A DNA stretch of 46,791 nucleotides, from assembly GCA_030426805.1 (NCBI GenBank), contig JAUHXU010000004.1, positions 1-46,791 of the forward strand, in the 5' to 3' direction. This DNA comes from a bacterium (lineage in GTDB: Bacteria; Planctomycetota; JAFGQW01). Positions 9,080 to 17,476 of this stretch are shown in pieces (the stretch's first letter is position 1; the number at the start of each line of letters is the position of its first letter). The notes under the pieces were generated by a model. The model did not search any database, was not told where the DNA came from, and was given only the letters and a program-made list of their open reading frames with translations. A program made the position numbers and the translations under genes.

Positions 9080-11104
9080 GTGGGTGACGTCCAGAAGATC
9101 CGCAACGTGGCCATTGTCGGTCACGGCGGGGCCGGAAAGACCTGTCTCGCCGAGGCCATGCTCTTCAAAGCGGGGGTGACCTCGCGGCTCGGGAAGCCGG
9201 AGGACGGCACGAGCACGTTCGACTTCGATCCGGACGAGAAGGAGCGCAAGAACTCGATCGACAGTGCGCTGGCGACGTTCCAGCGCAACGGCTGCGACTG
9301 GACCCTGATCGACACGCCCGGGCTGAGCGACTTCCAGGGCGAGGCGGTCGGTGCGATCCGGGCGTGCGACGTCGCGCTCGTCGCCGTCGCGGCGAACAGC
9401 GGCGTGGGCGTGAACACCCGCGCGATGCTGCACGTGGCCGAGGAGGAGAACGTCGGGGTCGCGATCGTCGTGACCAAGACCGACGCCGACAACGTCCACG
9501 TCGAGGAACTCGTCGCTCAGATCCAGGAGATCTTCGGCAAGCGCTGCATCCCGTTCGAGCTGAACGTCGGCGAGAGCGCCGACTTCACGGCGGTGAAGAA
9601 CTGCCTCGATCCGTCCGACCCGGACGTCGCCTCCTGGCGCGAGCGACTCGTCGAAGCCGTCGTCGAGGTCGACGAGGCGGCGATGGAGAAGTATCTCGAG
9701 GAGGGCGAGGTCTCCGACGAGACGGTCCGGTCGTTGATCACGCGGGCGATCGCGGCGCGAACGGTCGTGCCGATCTACTTCACGAGCGTCGAGAAGGACA
9801 TCGGCGTCAATCAGCTGATGCTCGCGATCGAGAACTACTTCCCGAGCCCGGCCGACGCACGGCCGCGCCTTGTCGGCGAGACGCCCGAGGGCGCCGACAA
9901 GCCGATCGCGTGCGACCCGGACGGTCCGCTGATCGGACAGGTCTTCAAGATCATGACCGACGACTATGTCGGCAAGCTCGCGTTCTTCCGCGTCTACTCC
10001 GGGTCGGTGAAGGCGAACACGAACTTCTTCGTGCCGCGGACCGGCAACGACGAGAAGATGGTGAACATCCTCACCGTGGTCGGCAAGGAGACGACGCAGG
10101 TCGAAACCGCCAGTGCGGGACAGATCGCTGCGATGGCGCGCGTCGAGAAGATCGCGATCGGCGACACCTTCACCGACGGCGAGAAGCTGCACCTGCCGCC
10201 GATTCCGTTCCCGAGCCCGATGGTGTCGCTCGCCGTGGAGCCGAAGGCGCGTGGCGACGAGTCGAAGATCGGGCCGGCACTCGCGAAGCTCGTCGACGAG
10301 GACCCGTCGCTGATCGTGCAGCGAATCGAAGAGACGCACGAGACCGTGCTGAGCGGTCTGAGCGACCTCCACCTCTCGCTCAAGCTGGGCCGGATGAAGC
10401 GGCGCTCGAAGGTCGAGGTCGACACGAGGCTGCCGAAGATCGCCTACCGCGAGACGATCGCGGGCAGTGGCGATGCGCAATACCGCCACAAGAAGCAAAG
10501 CGGTGGCGCCGGTCAGTTCGCCGAGGTGTGGATGCGCATCAGTCCGGTCGAGCGTGGTGCGGGCTTCGAGTACAAGTGGAGCGTCGTCGGCGGCGCGGTC
10601 TCGAACAACTTCAAGCCCAGCATCGAGAAAGGCATCCGTCAGGTCATGGAGCAGGGCGTGATCGCCGGCTGTCACGTGATCGATGTGTGCTGTGACGTCT
10701 ACGACGGCAAGGAGCACCCGGTCGACTCGAAGGACGTCGCGTTCCAGATCGCGGGGCGCGAGGTGTTCAAGGAGGCGATGCTCAAGGCGAAGCCGGTGCT
10801 GCTCGAGCCGATGATGGACGTCGAGATCGTCGTGCCGACGAAGAACATGGGCGACATCACCTCCGACCTCAACACCCGTCGCGGACGGATCCAGGGCATG
10901 GATTCTCAGGGCGGGATGCAGATCATCCGGGCGCAGGTGCCGCTCGCGGAGATGCAGACCTACTCGACGGAGCTGCGGAGCCTCACCGGCGGCGAGGGCA
11001 CGTATCGCGCGACGCTGAGCCACTACGACGTCGTGCCGCCGAACATCACCAACGACATCAAGGCGCGCTACCTGAAGGAGCTCGAGGCCGCGCGCGACGG
11101 CTGA
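9080..11104 (+). CDS. EF-G-like translational GTPase (EF-G paralogue)
   Basis: A 674-residue protein with the five-domain layout of elongation factor G but with divergent G motifs. G1 is GHGGAGKT (14-21), G3 is DTPGLSDF (78-85, against DTPGHVDF in EF-G) and G4 is TKTD (132-135, against NKxD). The switch I segment RGITI of true EF-G is replaced by KERKNSID. Domain II (about 285-370), a domain IV with GGAGQFAEVWMRISP, and a domain V ending in a Gly-rich GGEGTYRATLSHYDVVP are present. Such EF-G-like proteins occur beside a canonical EF-G in many bacteria, and their role is not settled; a ribosome-associated or stress function is likely. The GTG start has GAAGGAGA about 7 nt upstream. It has its own promoter and leader, and nothing ties it functionally to the flanking pilus genes. 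Confidence 0.9.
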   Translation: MGDVQKIRNVAIVGHGGAGKTCLAEAMLFKAGVTSRLGKPEDGTSTFDFDPDEKERKNSIDSALATFQRNGCDWTLIDTPGLSDFQGEAVGAIRACDVALVAVAANSGVGVNTRAMLHVAEEENVGVAIVVTKTDADNVHVEELVAQIQEIFGKRCIPFELNVGESADFTAVKNCLDPSDPDVASWRERLVEAVVEVDEAAMEKYLEEGEVSDETVRSLITRAIAARTVVPIYFTSVEKDIGVNQLMLAIENYFPSPADARPRLVGETPEGADKPIACDPDGPLIGQVFKIMTDDYVGKLAFFRVYSGSVKANTNFFVPRTGNDEKMVNILTVVGKETTQVETASAGQIAAMARVEKIAIGDTFTDGEKLHLPPIPFPSPMVSLAVEPKARGDESKIGPALAKLVDEDPSLIVQRIEETHETVLSGLSDLHLSLKLGRMKRRSKVEVDTRLPKIAYRETIAGSGDAQYRHKKQSGGAGQFAEVWMRISPVERGAGFEYKWSVVGGAVSNNFKPSIEKGIRQVMEQGVIAGCHVIDVCCDVYDGKEHPVDSKDVAFQIAGREVFKEAMLKAKPVLLEPMMDVEIVVPTKNMGDITSDLNTRRGRIQGMDSQGGMQIIRAQVPLAEMQTYSTELRSLTGGEGTYRATLSHYDVVPPNITNDIKARYLKELEAARDG

Positions 11105-11128
11105 TCGCCGTCGCACATCGGCCATCGC

Positions 11129-11165
11129 GGGCCGGGGCCGTCGCGATTCGCGACGACGCCGGCCC
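11129..11165 (+). terminator. Two-tier hairpin after the EF-G-like gene, probable terminator
   Basis: An outer stem GGGCCGG/CCGGCCC (11129-11135 with 11159-11165) encloses an inner stem CGTCGCG/CGCGACG closed by a 3-nt loop, about 25 nt after the stop. It is followed by GTCTGCCG without a real T-run. It separates the EF-G-like gene from the pilT-pilB-pilC run. Confidence 0.5.
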
Positions 11166-11302
11166 GTCTGCCGTACCGGGCGCACCCTGGTCGTTCCGTT
11201 CACTCAACTCACCCCCGTCCGATTCCGAAACAAGGGCCGGGGCCGGCGCGCGCGATCCCGCGCGAGTTTCGTCGTGTCCCGAACCGGAATGGGAGCGGGA
11301 CC

Positions 11303-12367
11303 ATGGTGTCCATCGAAGAACTGCTCGAGCTGCTGATCCGCCGGGACGGGTCGGACTTGCACATCAGCTCGGGTGCCGCGCCGATGCTGCGCATCGACGG
11401 CAAGCTCGTCGCGACCGAGCACGACATCCTCCGTCCGGAGGAGACGAAGACGATCGCCTACAGCGTGCTGAACTCGGACCAGATCGCGAAGTTCGAGAAG
11501 AACCTCGAGCTCGACACGAGCTTCGGGATCGAGGGGCTGGGGCGCTTCCGGACGAACGTCTTCATGCAGCGGGGCAGCGTCGCGTGCGTGATGCGCGTGA
11601 TCCCGTTCGAGATGAAGAACTTCGAGGAACTCGGGCTCAACCGCAAGGTGTGCGAGTATCTGTGCAACCTGCCGAAGGGCCTGATCCTCGTGACCGGCGC
11701 GACCGGGAGCGGCAAGTCGACCACGCTCGCGAGCATGATCGACTACATCAACCAGACGCGTGAGGCGCACGTCGTCACGATCGAGGATCCGATCGAGTTC
11801 ATTCACCGGAACAAGAGCTGCCTGTTCAACCAGCGCGAGATCCACAGCGACACGCACGGCTTCAAGAACGCGCTGCGGAGCGTGTTGCGCCAGGATCCCG
11901 ACATCATCCTCGTCGGCGAGATGCGCGACGCGGAGACGATCGAGAGTGCGTTGACGCTCGCGGAGACGGGCCACCTGACGTTCGCGACGCTGCACACCTC
12001 CGATGCGATCCAGACGATCAACCGGATCATCGACGTGTTCCCGGCGTTCCAGCAGCAGCAGATCCGGACGCAGCTGAGCTTCTCGCTGCAGGCGGTGTTC
12101 TGCCAGCAGCTGCTGCCGAAGTCGAACAACCGTGGCCGCGTGCTGGCGGCCGAGGTGCTCATCGCCAACAGTGCCGCGCGCAGCCTGATCCGCGAGGACA
12201 AGGTCCACCAGATCTACTCGGTCATGCAGACCGGCGGCAAATACGGCATGAACACGATGAACCAGTCGCTCTACGACCTCTACCGCGACAACCAGATCAC
12301 CTACGACGATGCGATCTCGCGGTCGCTCGATCCCGAGGATCTGCGCCGGATGTTCCAGCGCGGCTAG
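11303..12367 (+). CDS. pilT: Type IV pilus retraction ATPase PilT
   Basis: A 354-residue retraction motor ATPase acting at the cytoplasmic base of the pilus. The N-terminal domain contains SDLHISSGAAPMLRIDGKL, typical of PilT. The core shows a canonical Walker A GATGSGKST (132-140), Asp box VTIEDPIEF (158-166), Walker B IILVGEMRD (201-209) and a His box HLTFATLHT (224-232). No tetracysteine zinc motif is present, which excludes PilB. The C-terminus has ARSLIRE, matching the family AIRNLIRE element needed for retraction; the first PilT-like protein has SIKEALIE there. The ATG has GGGAG 7 nt upstream. It is followed after 36 nt by pilB and probably forms an operon with pilB and pilC. This is the better candidate of the two for the true retraction motor. 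Confidence 0.96.
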   Translation: MVSIEELLELLIRRDGSDLHISSGAAPMLRIDGKLVATEHDILRPEETKTIAYSVLNSDQIAKFEKNLELDTSFGIEGLGRFRTNVFMQRGSVACVMRVIPFEMKNFEELGLNRKVCEYLCNLPKGLILVTGATGSGKSTTLASMIDYINQTREAHVVTIEDPIEFIHRNKSCLFNQREIHSDTHGFKNALRSVLRQDPDIILVGEMRDAETIESALTLAETGHLTFATLHTSDAIQTINRIIDVFPAFQQQQIRTQLSFSLQAVFCQQLLPKSNNRGRVLAAEVLIANSAARSLIREDKVHQIYSVMQTGGKYGMNTMNQSLYDLYRDNQITYDDAISRSLDPEDLRRMFQRG

Positions 12368-12403
12368 CGCACGGATCGAACAACGACCCCGAGGGAGGCC
12401 ACC

Positions 12404-14122
12404 GTGTCCGTTACACTCGATCGCAAGCTGAAGAACATCCTGTTCAAGGACGGACGGGTTGCCGAGGACGCACTGACCGAGGCGATCGAGCAGGCGTCGA
12501 AGGACGACTCTTCGCTCGGATCGGTGCTGACCGCGAAGCGGCTGATCACCGAGAAGGAGCTGATCGGCCTGATCGCCGGCGAGATCGGACTGCCGCCGGT
12601 CGACCTCGGTCGACTCGAGGTCGATCCGGCGATGGCCGACGAGATGCCGCAGGAACTCGCCGACGACCACGGCGTCGTGCCGATCGCGAAGGTCGGCGAC
12701 ATCCTGACGATCGCCGTGTCCGACCCGTTCGACGTGTTCAAGCTCGACGATCTCAAGCTGCAGACCGGGCAGCAGCTACGGATGGTGATCAGCACGCCGG
12801 AGGTGATCAAGACCGCCTTCGAGGCGCTCTACAACCCGGGGCAGGATCACATGAACGCGCTGTTCGACAGCGCGATCAAAGAGGACTCGGTCAGCCTGAA
12901 GTCCGAAGGCGACGAAGAGCTGACCGACCTGTCGGACCTCGGCGGCGAGGAGGGCTCGCCGGTCGTCCGCCTCGTGAACCTGATCATCTACCAGGCGGTC
13001 AAGTCGCGCGCGAGTGATATTCACATCGAGCCGTTCGAGCGCCGGATCCGCGTGCGCTACCGGCAGGACGGTGTTTGCCGCGAGGCGTTCTCGCCGCCGA
13101 AGCGGATGATGAGCGCGATCGCGAGCCGTATCAAGATCATGTCGCAGCTCGACATCGCGGAGAAGCGCAAGCCGCAAGACGGCAAGTTCCGCATCGTGCT
13201 CGACGGGCGCAACATCGACTTCCGTGTCTCGGTCCTGCCGGTCGTCTACGGCGAGAAGATCGTGATGCGTATTCTCGACACGTCGCACCTCGCGCTGTCG
13301 ATGGAGGGGCTCGGGTTCGAGCCGAAGGCGCTCGAGGACTACAAGACCGCGGTGAAGCAGCCGTACGGCATGGTCCTGATCACCGGGCCGACCGGTTCGG
13401 GTAAGTCGACGTCGCTCTACGCGGCGGTGCGTGAGCTCCTGTCCGACGAGGAGAACTTCGTCACGGTCGAGGACCCGGTCGAGTACAAGATGGAGGGCGT
13501 CAACCAGGTCAGCGTGAACGTCAAGCGCGGCATGACGTTCGCCGCGGCGCTCCGCTCGATCCTGCGCCAGGACCCCGACAAGGTGATGATCGGCGAAATC
13601 CGGGATACCGAGACGATCGAGATCGCCGTGAAAGCCGCGCTCACCGGTCACTTGGTCCTCTCGACGCTGCACACCAATGACGCGGCGAGCACGATCACGC
13701 GTATGGTCGACATGGGGGTCGACCCGTTCATGATCAGCTCCAGCGTCGTGCTCGTCGCGGCGCAGCGACTGGTCCGCAAGCTGTGCGAGTTCTGCCGCGA
13801 GCCGATGGATTTGCCGCCGCGCGAACGGCTGCTCGCCCTCGGCTTCACCGAGGCCGAGGTCGACGATCCCGAGCTCGTGATCTACCGGCCGGTCGGTTGC
13901 GGCAAGTGCAACGGTGGCTACCGCGGTCGTTTCGCGCTGCTCGAGACGATGATGGTGACCGAGGACCTCAAGCGCGAGATCCTCAAGGGGTCGAGCGCGA
14001 TCGAGATCAAGAAGGCCGCGATCGAGAACGGAATGCTCACGCTGCGGCGTTGCGCGCTGATGAACGTGATCCGCGGTAAGACGAGTATCGAGGAGACGTT
14101 GCGCGTCACGATCGAGGACTGA
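12404..14122 (+). CDS. pilB: Type IV pilus assembly ATPase PilB (GspE family)
   Basis: A 572-residue extension ATPase that drives pilin polymerisation from the inner-membrane platform. The N-terminal MshEN-type domain covers about 1-145 and is c-di-GMP-binding in some relatives. A linker and the GspE core follow, with SRASDIHIEPF (201-211), Walker A GPTGSGKST (328-336), Asp box VTVEDPVEY (353-361), Walker B VMIGEIRD (394-401) and His box HLVLSTLHT (416-424). The tetracysteine zinc site is complete: CEFC (461-464) and CGKC (499-502). Length is normal for PilB. The start is GTG, with GGGAGG 5 nt upstream. It stands 36 nt after pilT and 150 nt before pilC. Confidence 0.97.
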   Translation: MSVTLDRKLKNILFKDGRVAEDALTEAIEQASKDDSSLGSVLTAKRLITEKELIGLIAGEIGLPPVDLGRLEVDPAMADEMPQELADDHGVVPIAKVGDILTIAVSDPFDVFKLDDLKLQTGQQLRMVISTPEVIKTAFEALYNPGQDHMNALFDSAIKEDSVSLKSEGDEELTDLSDLGGEEGSPVVRLVNLIIYQAVKSRASDIHIEPFERRIRVRYRQDGVCREAFSPPKRMMSAIASRIKIMSQLDIAEKRKPQDGKFRIVLDGRNIDFRVSVLPVVYGEKIVMRILDTSHLALSMEGLGFEPKALEDYKTAVKQPYGMVLITGPTGSGKSTSLYAAVRELLSDEENFVTVEDPVEYKMEGVNQVSVNVKRGMTFAAALRSILRQDPDKVMIGEIRDTETIEIAVKAALTGHLVLSTLHTNDAASTITRMVDMGVDPFMISSSVVLVAAQRLVRKLCEFCREPMDLPPRERLLALGFTEAEVDDPELVIYRPVGCGKCNGGYRGRFALLETMMVTEDLKREILKGSSAIEIKKAAIENGMLTLRRCALMNVIRGKTSIEETLRVTIED

Positions 14123-14211
14123 GCCGCAACGCGGCGCGTTCGGAATCGAGCAACGCTTCTTCAGTCCGCCGCCGGCGGTACCGATAGCTTGGCTACGAGA
14201 TAGGGACGACT

Positions 14212-14252
14212 GACCGTTCGCCGGGGGAGGATCTCCCGGGACTGCAACGGTC
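14212..14252 (+). promoter_or_regulatory. Structured leader in front of pilC
   Basis: An outer stem GACCGTT (14212-14218) with AACGGTC (14246-14252) encloses a second perfect stem GGGAG (14225-14229) with CTCCC (14233-14237). It ends about 20 nt before the pilC ATG, next to the G-rich binding region. It could modulate pilC translation, but the function is unknown. Confidence 0.45.
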
Positions 14253-14272
14253 GGCGGGGGGGTTCGAGAGCT

Positions 14273-15529
14273 ATGGCGAACTTCAAATACCTGGCGAAGA
14301 ACGGTGCGGGTCAGACGATCCAGGGCACCGTGTCGGCGAAGGACCAGACCGAGGCGTTGTCCGAGCTACGGCGGAAGAACCTCGTCGTGCTCCAGGTGAA
14401 CCGCGAGTCGGCCCGCAAGGTCGCCGCGGGCGGCGGCGCTTCGATCGGCGGTATCGCGCTCACGAAGGGCGCCGTGAAGGCCGGAAGCGGCGTGAAGAAG
14501 GAAGAGCTGGTGCTCTTCGCGCGTCAGCTCGCGACGATGATCAGCGCGGGTATCCCGCTGCTCGAGTCGCTCGAGATCCTGTCGGAGCAGGCCGAGACGG
14601 TCGGCTTCCGGAAGTGCCTCGAGGACATCGTGGACGAGATCCGGGGCGGTAAGGACCTGTCGCAGTGCCTGGAGAAGTACCCGAAGGTCTTCTCGAACAT
14701 CTTCTGCAGCATGGTCCGCGCCGGTGAAGCGTCCGGTCAGCTCGACGACATCCTCGCGCGCCTGGCGGACTACCTCGAGGCGTCGGCGAAGCTCAAGCGC
14801 GACATCCGCGCCGCGATGACCTACCCGGTCATCAGCCTCTTCCTGGTGCTCGGCATCACGTCGTTCCTGATGATTGGCATCGTGCCGAAGTTCCAAGAGG
14901 TCTTCTCGTCGCTCGAGATCGACATGCCGGCACTGACCGAGCACGTCCTCAACGCGAGCCTCTGGTGCAAGGACAACTGGTATCTCGTGTTCGGCGGGAT
15001 GATCGCCGGCTTCATGCTCTTCGGTGCCTACACGAAGACGTCGGTCGGCGAGCGCCAATGGGACTGGGTGAAGCTCAACGTCCCGGTGTTCGGTCCGCTG
15101 TTCCGCAAGGTGGCACTGAGCCGCTTCGCCCGGACGTTCGCGACGCTGATCAAGAGTGGTGTGCCGATCCTCGGCTCGCTCGAGATCGTGTCCGACACCG
15201 CGGGCAACCGCACGATCTCCGACGTCGTCGACAAGGCGCGTGAGAACGTTCGCCAGGGTGAGGCGCTCAGCGAGCCGCTCAGCCAGTCGAAGGTGTTCCC
15301 GCCGATGGTGACGCGCATGATCGGCATCGGCGAGAAGTCCGGTTCGCTCGAGACGCTGCTCGAGAAGATCGCGGTCTTCTACGACGAGCAGGTCGCCGCG
15401 GAGGTCAAGAGCCTCACGAGCATGATCGAGCCGATCCTGATCGGCGTGATGGGCTTCCTGGTCGGCGGCATCGTGCTGGCGGTGTTCCTCCCGATCTTCG
15501 AGCTCCAGAAGAAGCTCGCCACGAGCTGA
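14273..15529 (+). CDS. pilC: Type IV pilus inner-membrane platform protein PilC (GspF family)
   Basis: A 418-residue polytopic protein that forms the inner-membrane platform on which PilB and PilT act. The N-terminal segment FKYLAKNGAGQTIQGTVSA is typical of PilC. Two homologous cytoplasmic helical bundles (T2SSF domains) follow, with FARQLATMISAGIPLLESLEIL in the first and FARTFATLIKSGVPILGSLEIV in the second; the repeat is visible by eye. Membrane helices lie at about 178-200, 222-242 and 380-405. MTYPV before the first helix and MIEPILIGVMG before the last are family landmarks. Length is normal. The ATG at 14273 follows a G-rich binding region and a structured leader. A 111-nt gap leads to the TPR gene. 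Confidence 0.97.
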   Translation: MANFKYLAKNGAGQTIQGTVSAKDQTEALSELRRKNLVVLQVNRESARKVAAGGGASIGGIALTKGAVKAGSGVKKEELVLFARQLATMISAGIPLLESLEILSEQAETVGFRKCLEDIVDEIRGGKDLSQCLEKYPKVFSNIFCSMVRAGEASGQLDDILARLADYLEASAKLKRDIRAAMTYPVISLFLVLGITSFLMIGIVPKFQEVFSSLEIDMPALTEHVLNASLWCKDNWYLVFGGMIAGFMLFGAYTKTSVGERQWDWVKLNVPVFGPLFRKVALSRFARTFATLIKSGVPILGSLEIVSDTAGNRTISDVVDKARENVRQGEALSEPLSQSKVFPPMVTRMIGIGEKSGSLETLLEKIAVFYDEQVAAEVKSLTSMIEPILIGVMGFLVGGIVLAVFLPIFELQKKLATS

Positions 15530-15603
15530 TCGATCCGCGAACCGAAGGTCCAAAAAGCGAACAAGTTCTCGCGCACGGCCACCCGATAGACCTGCGTGGA
15601 GAG

Positions 15604-15624
15604 GTGCGCCCGTAGGGGGCGCAC
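15604..15624 (+). promoter_or_regulatory. Hairpin abutting the ribosome binding site of the TPR gene
   Basis: GTGCGCCC (15604-15611) pairs perfectly with GGGCGCAC (15617-15624) around a 5-nt loop. The AGGAGA binding site follows directly at 15625-15630. The stem could stack on the binding site and affect initiation. No T-run follows, so it is not a terminator. Confidence 0.5.
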
Positions 15625-15640
15625 AGGAGACAAACACGAC

Positions 15641-16480
15641 ATGAACGCGTCTACCAAACGACGGATCGTGATCTACGGCGTGGCGGCTCTGGCCGTGTTC
15701 GGGCTCGGGTTCGCATCGCTGCAGGCGAAGGCTCGCAGCGCTCGACACGAGATCGGCACGCTGCTCAACGGCGGCGAACTGCTCGCGAAGCTCGGGGTGT
15801 TCGACAAGGCCGACGAGGCGGCGAACGCGGTGCTCGAGCGTGAGCCGGAGAACCGCGACGCGCGACTGTTGCTCGCCTATACGGCGCAGCAGCGGGGCGA
15901 TCGTGTCCGTGCCGTGAGTCACTACCGCGAGGCGCTCGCACGGAGCGACAACGACGAGCAGCGGCGGATGATCGCCGTGACGATCGCGGACGTGCTTCGC
16001 GCCGACGGTCGTCGGGAAGAAGCCGCCCGGGAGATCGACGAGTGTCGCAAGGCGTGGGGCGACAGCTCCCGACTGGCGATGGCGGAAGCCGCGCTGTGGT
16101 CGGTGCAGGGGCGCCACGACGATGCGGTCGCTCGCATCGAGGTCGCGTGCGCCGACGAGACGATGTTCCCGCGCGCCCAGCTGACGAAGGCGTGGATCCT
16201 CCGTTCGGCAACCCGCAACGAAGAAGCACTCGCGACGCTCGAGCGAATCGGTGCGAGCGATGCGAACGCGCCCACCGTGTGGTTCGAGATCGCGAGCGTC
16301 CGGCTGGCGCTCGGCAATCGCGCGGGCGCCGTCGAGGCGATGACGGAATCGGCGAATCGCTACCCGAATGCGACCCGCCGGTTGATCGCTCAGGAACAAG
16401 ACACATGGGCGAACATTTTGCCGAACAGCCTGTTCGGCGCGACGCCGATGAAGAGTCCGGCGCAGGATGCGTCGAAGTGA
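15641..16480 (+). CDS. Membrane-anchored TPR protein next to the prepilin genes
   Basis: A 279-residue protein with a single N-terminal membrane helix (about 9-27) and no lipobox, followed by about five degenerate tetratricopeptide repeats. Examples are ELLAKLGVFDKADEAANAVLEREPE and LLAYTAQQRGDRVRAVSHYREAL. The TPR part should face the periplasm. The ATG at 15641 has AGGAGA 10 nt upstream and follows a hairpin. It lies between pilC and the first prepilin gene. TPR proteins act as pilotins or assembly factors in many pilus systems (PilF/PilW), but those are lipoproteins, so this can only be called a candidate pilus-assembly factor. Confidence 0.85.
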   Translation: MNASTKRRIVIYGVAALAVFGLGFASLQAKARSARHEIGTLLNGGELLAKLGVFDKADEAANAVLEREPENRDARLLLAYTAQQRGDRVRAVSHYREALARSDNDEQRRMIAVTIADVLRADGRREEAAREIDECRKAWGDSSRLAMAEAALWSVQGRHDDAVARIEVACADETMFPRAQLTKAWILRSATRNEEALATLERIGASDANAPTVWFEIASVRLALGNRAGAVEAMTESANRYPNATRRLIAQEQDTWANILPNSLFGATPMKSPAQDASK

Positions 16481-16594
16481 ATCACGTTTCAAAGGAATAC
16501 GAGAGTGTCTCTCGTGCTGAAGAACAGTCCGTGGGGGGAGTGAAACCACTGACTGGTCCACTCAATTGGCCAATTGAAAGGAGATTGGTTTCCA
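16481..16594 (+). promoter_or_regulatory. Structured 5' leader of the major prepilin gene
   Basis: Three elements stand out in 114 bases. There is a perfect hairpin ACGAGAG/CTCTCGT with loop TGT (16499-16515). There is an interrupted stem built from CAGT and GTGG pairing with CCAC and ACTG (about 16525-16556). There is also a 14-bp perfect palindrome, CAATTGGCCAATTG (16563-16576), ending at the ribosome binding site AAAGGAGA. The palindrome is AT-rich compared with the surroundings and could be an operator or could mask initiation. A possible sigma-54 element, GG at 16408-16409 and GC at 16420-16421, lies upstream inside the TPR gene. Confidence 0.45.
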
Positions 16595-17296
16595 ATGCGT
16601 AACGGGCAAAAGGGCTTCACGCTCATCGAGCTGATGATCGTTGTCGCGATCATCGCCATCATCGCGTCGATCGCGATTCCGAACCTGCTGAGCGCGCGTC
16701 TCAATGCGAACGAGACTGCTGCGATCGCGACGCTCCGCAACATCTCGTCGGCCCAGGCTCAGTTCCAGGCTGGCGCGAAGATCGACGTCGACGAGGACGG
16801 CTCGGGTGAGTTCGGTTACTTCGCCGAGCTGTCGGGTGCGGTCGCTGTTCGCGACAGCTCCGGCATCAACGGTGGCCAGGTCGTCGATCCGCCGGTGCTG
16901 AGCGCTGCGTTCCGCAACGTCAACACCTCGGTCGTGACCCGTTCGGGCTACGTCTTCCAGATGTATCTCCCGGATGACGACGGCGTGGGCCTCGCCGAGG
17001 CCGCCGATGGTGGTACCGGCACGGCGCCGAACTCGGACAACTGCGAGACGACGTGGTGCTGCTACGCGTGGCCGGCGAACTACCAGACGTCCGGCAACCG
17101 CGTGTTCTTCGTGAACCAGCAGGGCGACGTCATCCAGTCGAACAACCAGGGCGGCAACCAGAACTACTCGGGCACGGCTGCCGCGCCTGAGGCAGACGCT
17201 GCGTTCCTCAGCCCGAGCACCGACGACAGCATCATGGGCGTCGTCGCGGTCAACACGACGGCGACCGATGGCGGTCGTTGGCTCGCGGTCAACTAA
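16595..17296 (+). CDS. Type IV prepilin / pseudopilin, probably major
   Basis: A 233-residue prepilin. The leader MRNGQKG is cut before F8, giving FTLIELMIVV with the conserved Glu at mature position 5 (residue 12) and a roughly 20-residue hydrophobic helix. After the helix, LLSARLNANETAAIATLRNISSAQAQFQ matches the alpha-1C region of PilA/GspG types. The C-terminal globular part carries GEFGYFAELSG, SGYVFQMYLPDDDGVG, a WCCYAW motif with adjacent cysteines, and NRVFFVNQQGDVIQ. I chose the ATG at 16595 because AAAGGAGA precedes it and because an upstream TTG (16574) would misplace the short leader. It would be processed by the peptidase encoded at 7163 and assembled by PilB/PilC. The strong terminator behind it suggests it is the most highly expressed pilin. 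Confidence 0.95.
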   Translation: MRNGQKGFTLIELMIVVAIIAIIASIAIPNLLSARLNANETAAIATLRNISSAQAQFQAGAKIDVDEDGSGEFGYFAELSGAVAVRDSSGINGGQVVDPPVLSAAFRNVNTSVVTRSGYVFQMYLPDDDGVGLAEAADGGTGTAPNSDNCETTWCCYAWPANYQTSGNRVFFVNQQGDVIQSNNQGGNQNYSGTAAAPEADAAFLSPSTDDSIMGVVAVNTTATDGGRWLAVN

Positions 17297-17334
17297 GCAA
17301 GCTTTGGCTCGCTTAGCGCGAATCTGACAATCGG

Positions 17335-17370
17335 ACCCAGGACGAACCCCGTGTTCGTCCTGGGTTTCTT
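17335..17370 (+). terminator. Rho-independent terminator after the first prepilin
   Basis: A perfect 13-bp stem ACCCAGGACGAAC (17335-17347) with GTTCGTCCTGGGT (17353-17365) has a 5-nt loop and continues into TTTCTT. Just before it, from 17293 to 17316, a second interrupted hairpin (CTAAGC/GCTTAG) directly follows the stop. The double arrangement suits a highly transcribed gene. Confidence 0.9.
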
Positions 17371-17476
17371 CGTCTGCGCACGGACCCGCAGGTGCACCGA
17401 TCGCCGGTGCGTCCGCGAATCCGGATGGGGGCGATCGAGACGGGCAGGGGGCTCGTCTGGCGGAGGAGGGGATTCC

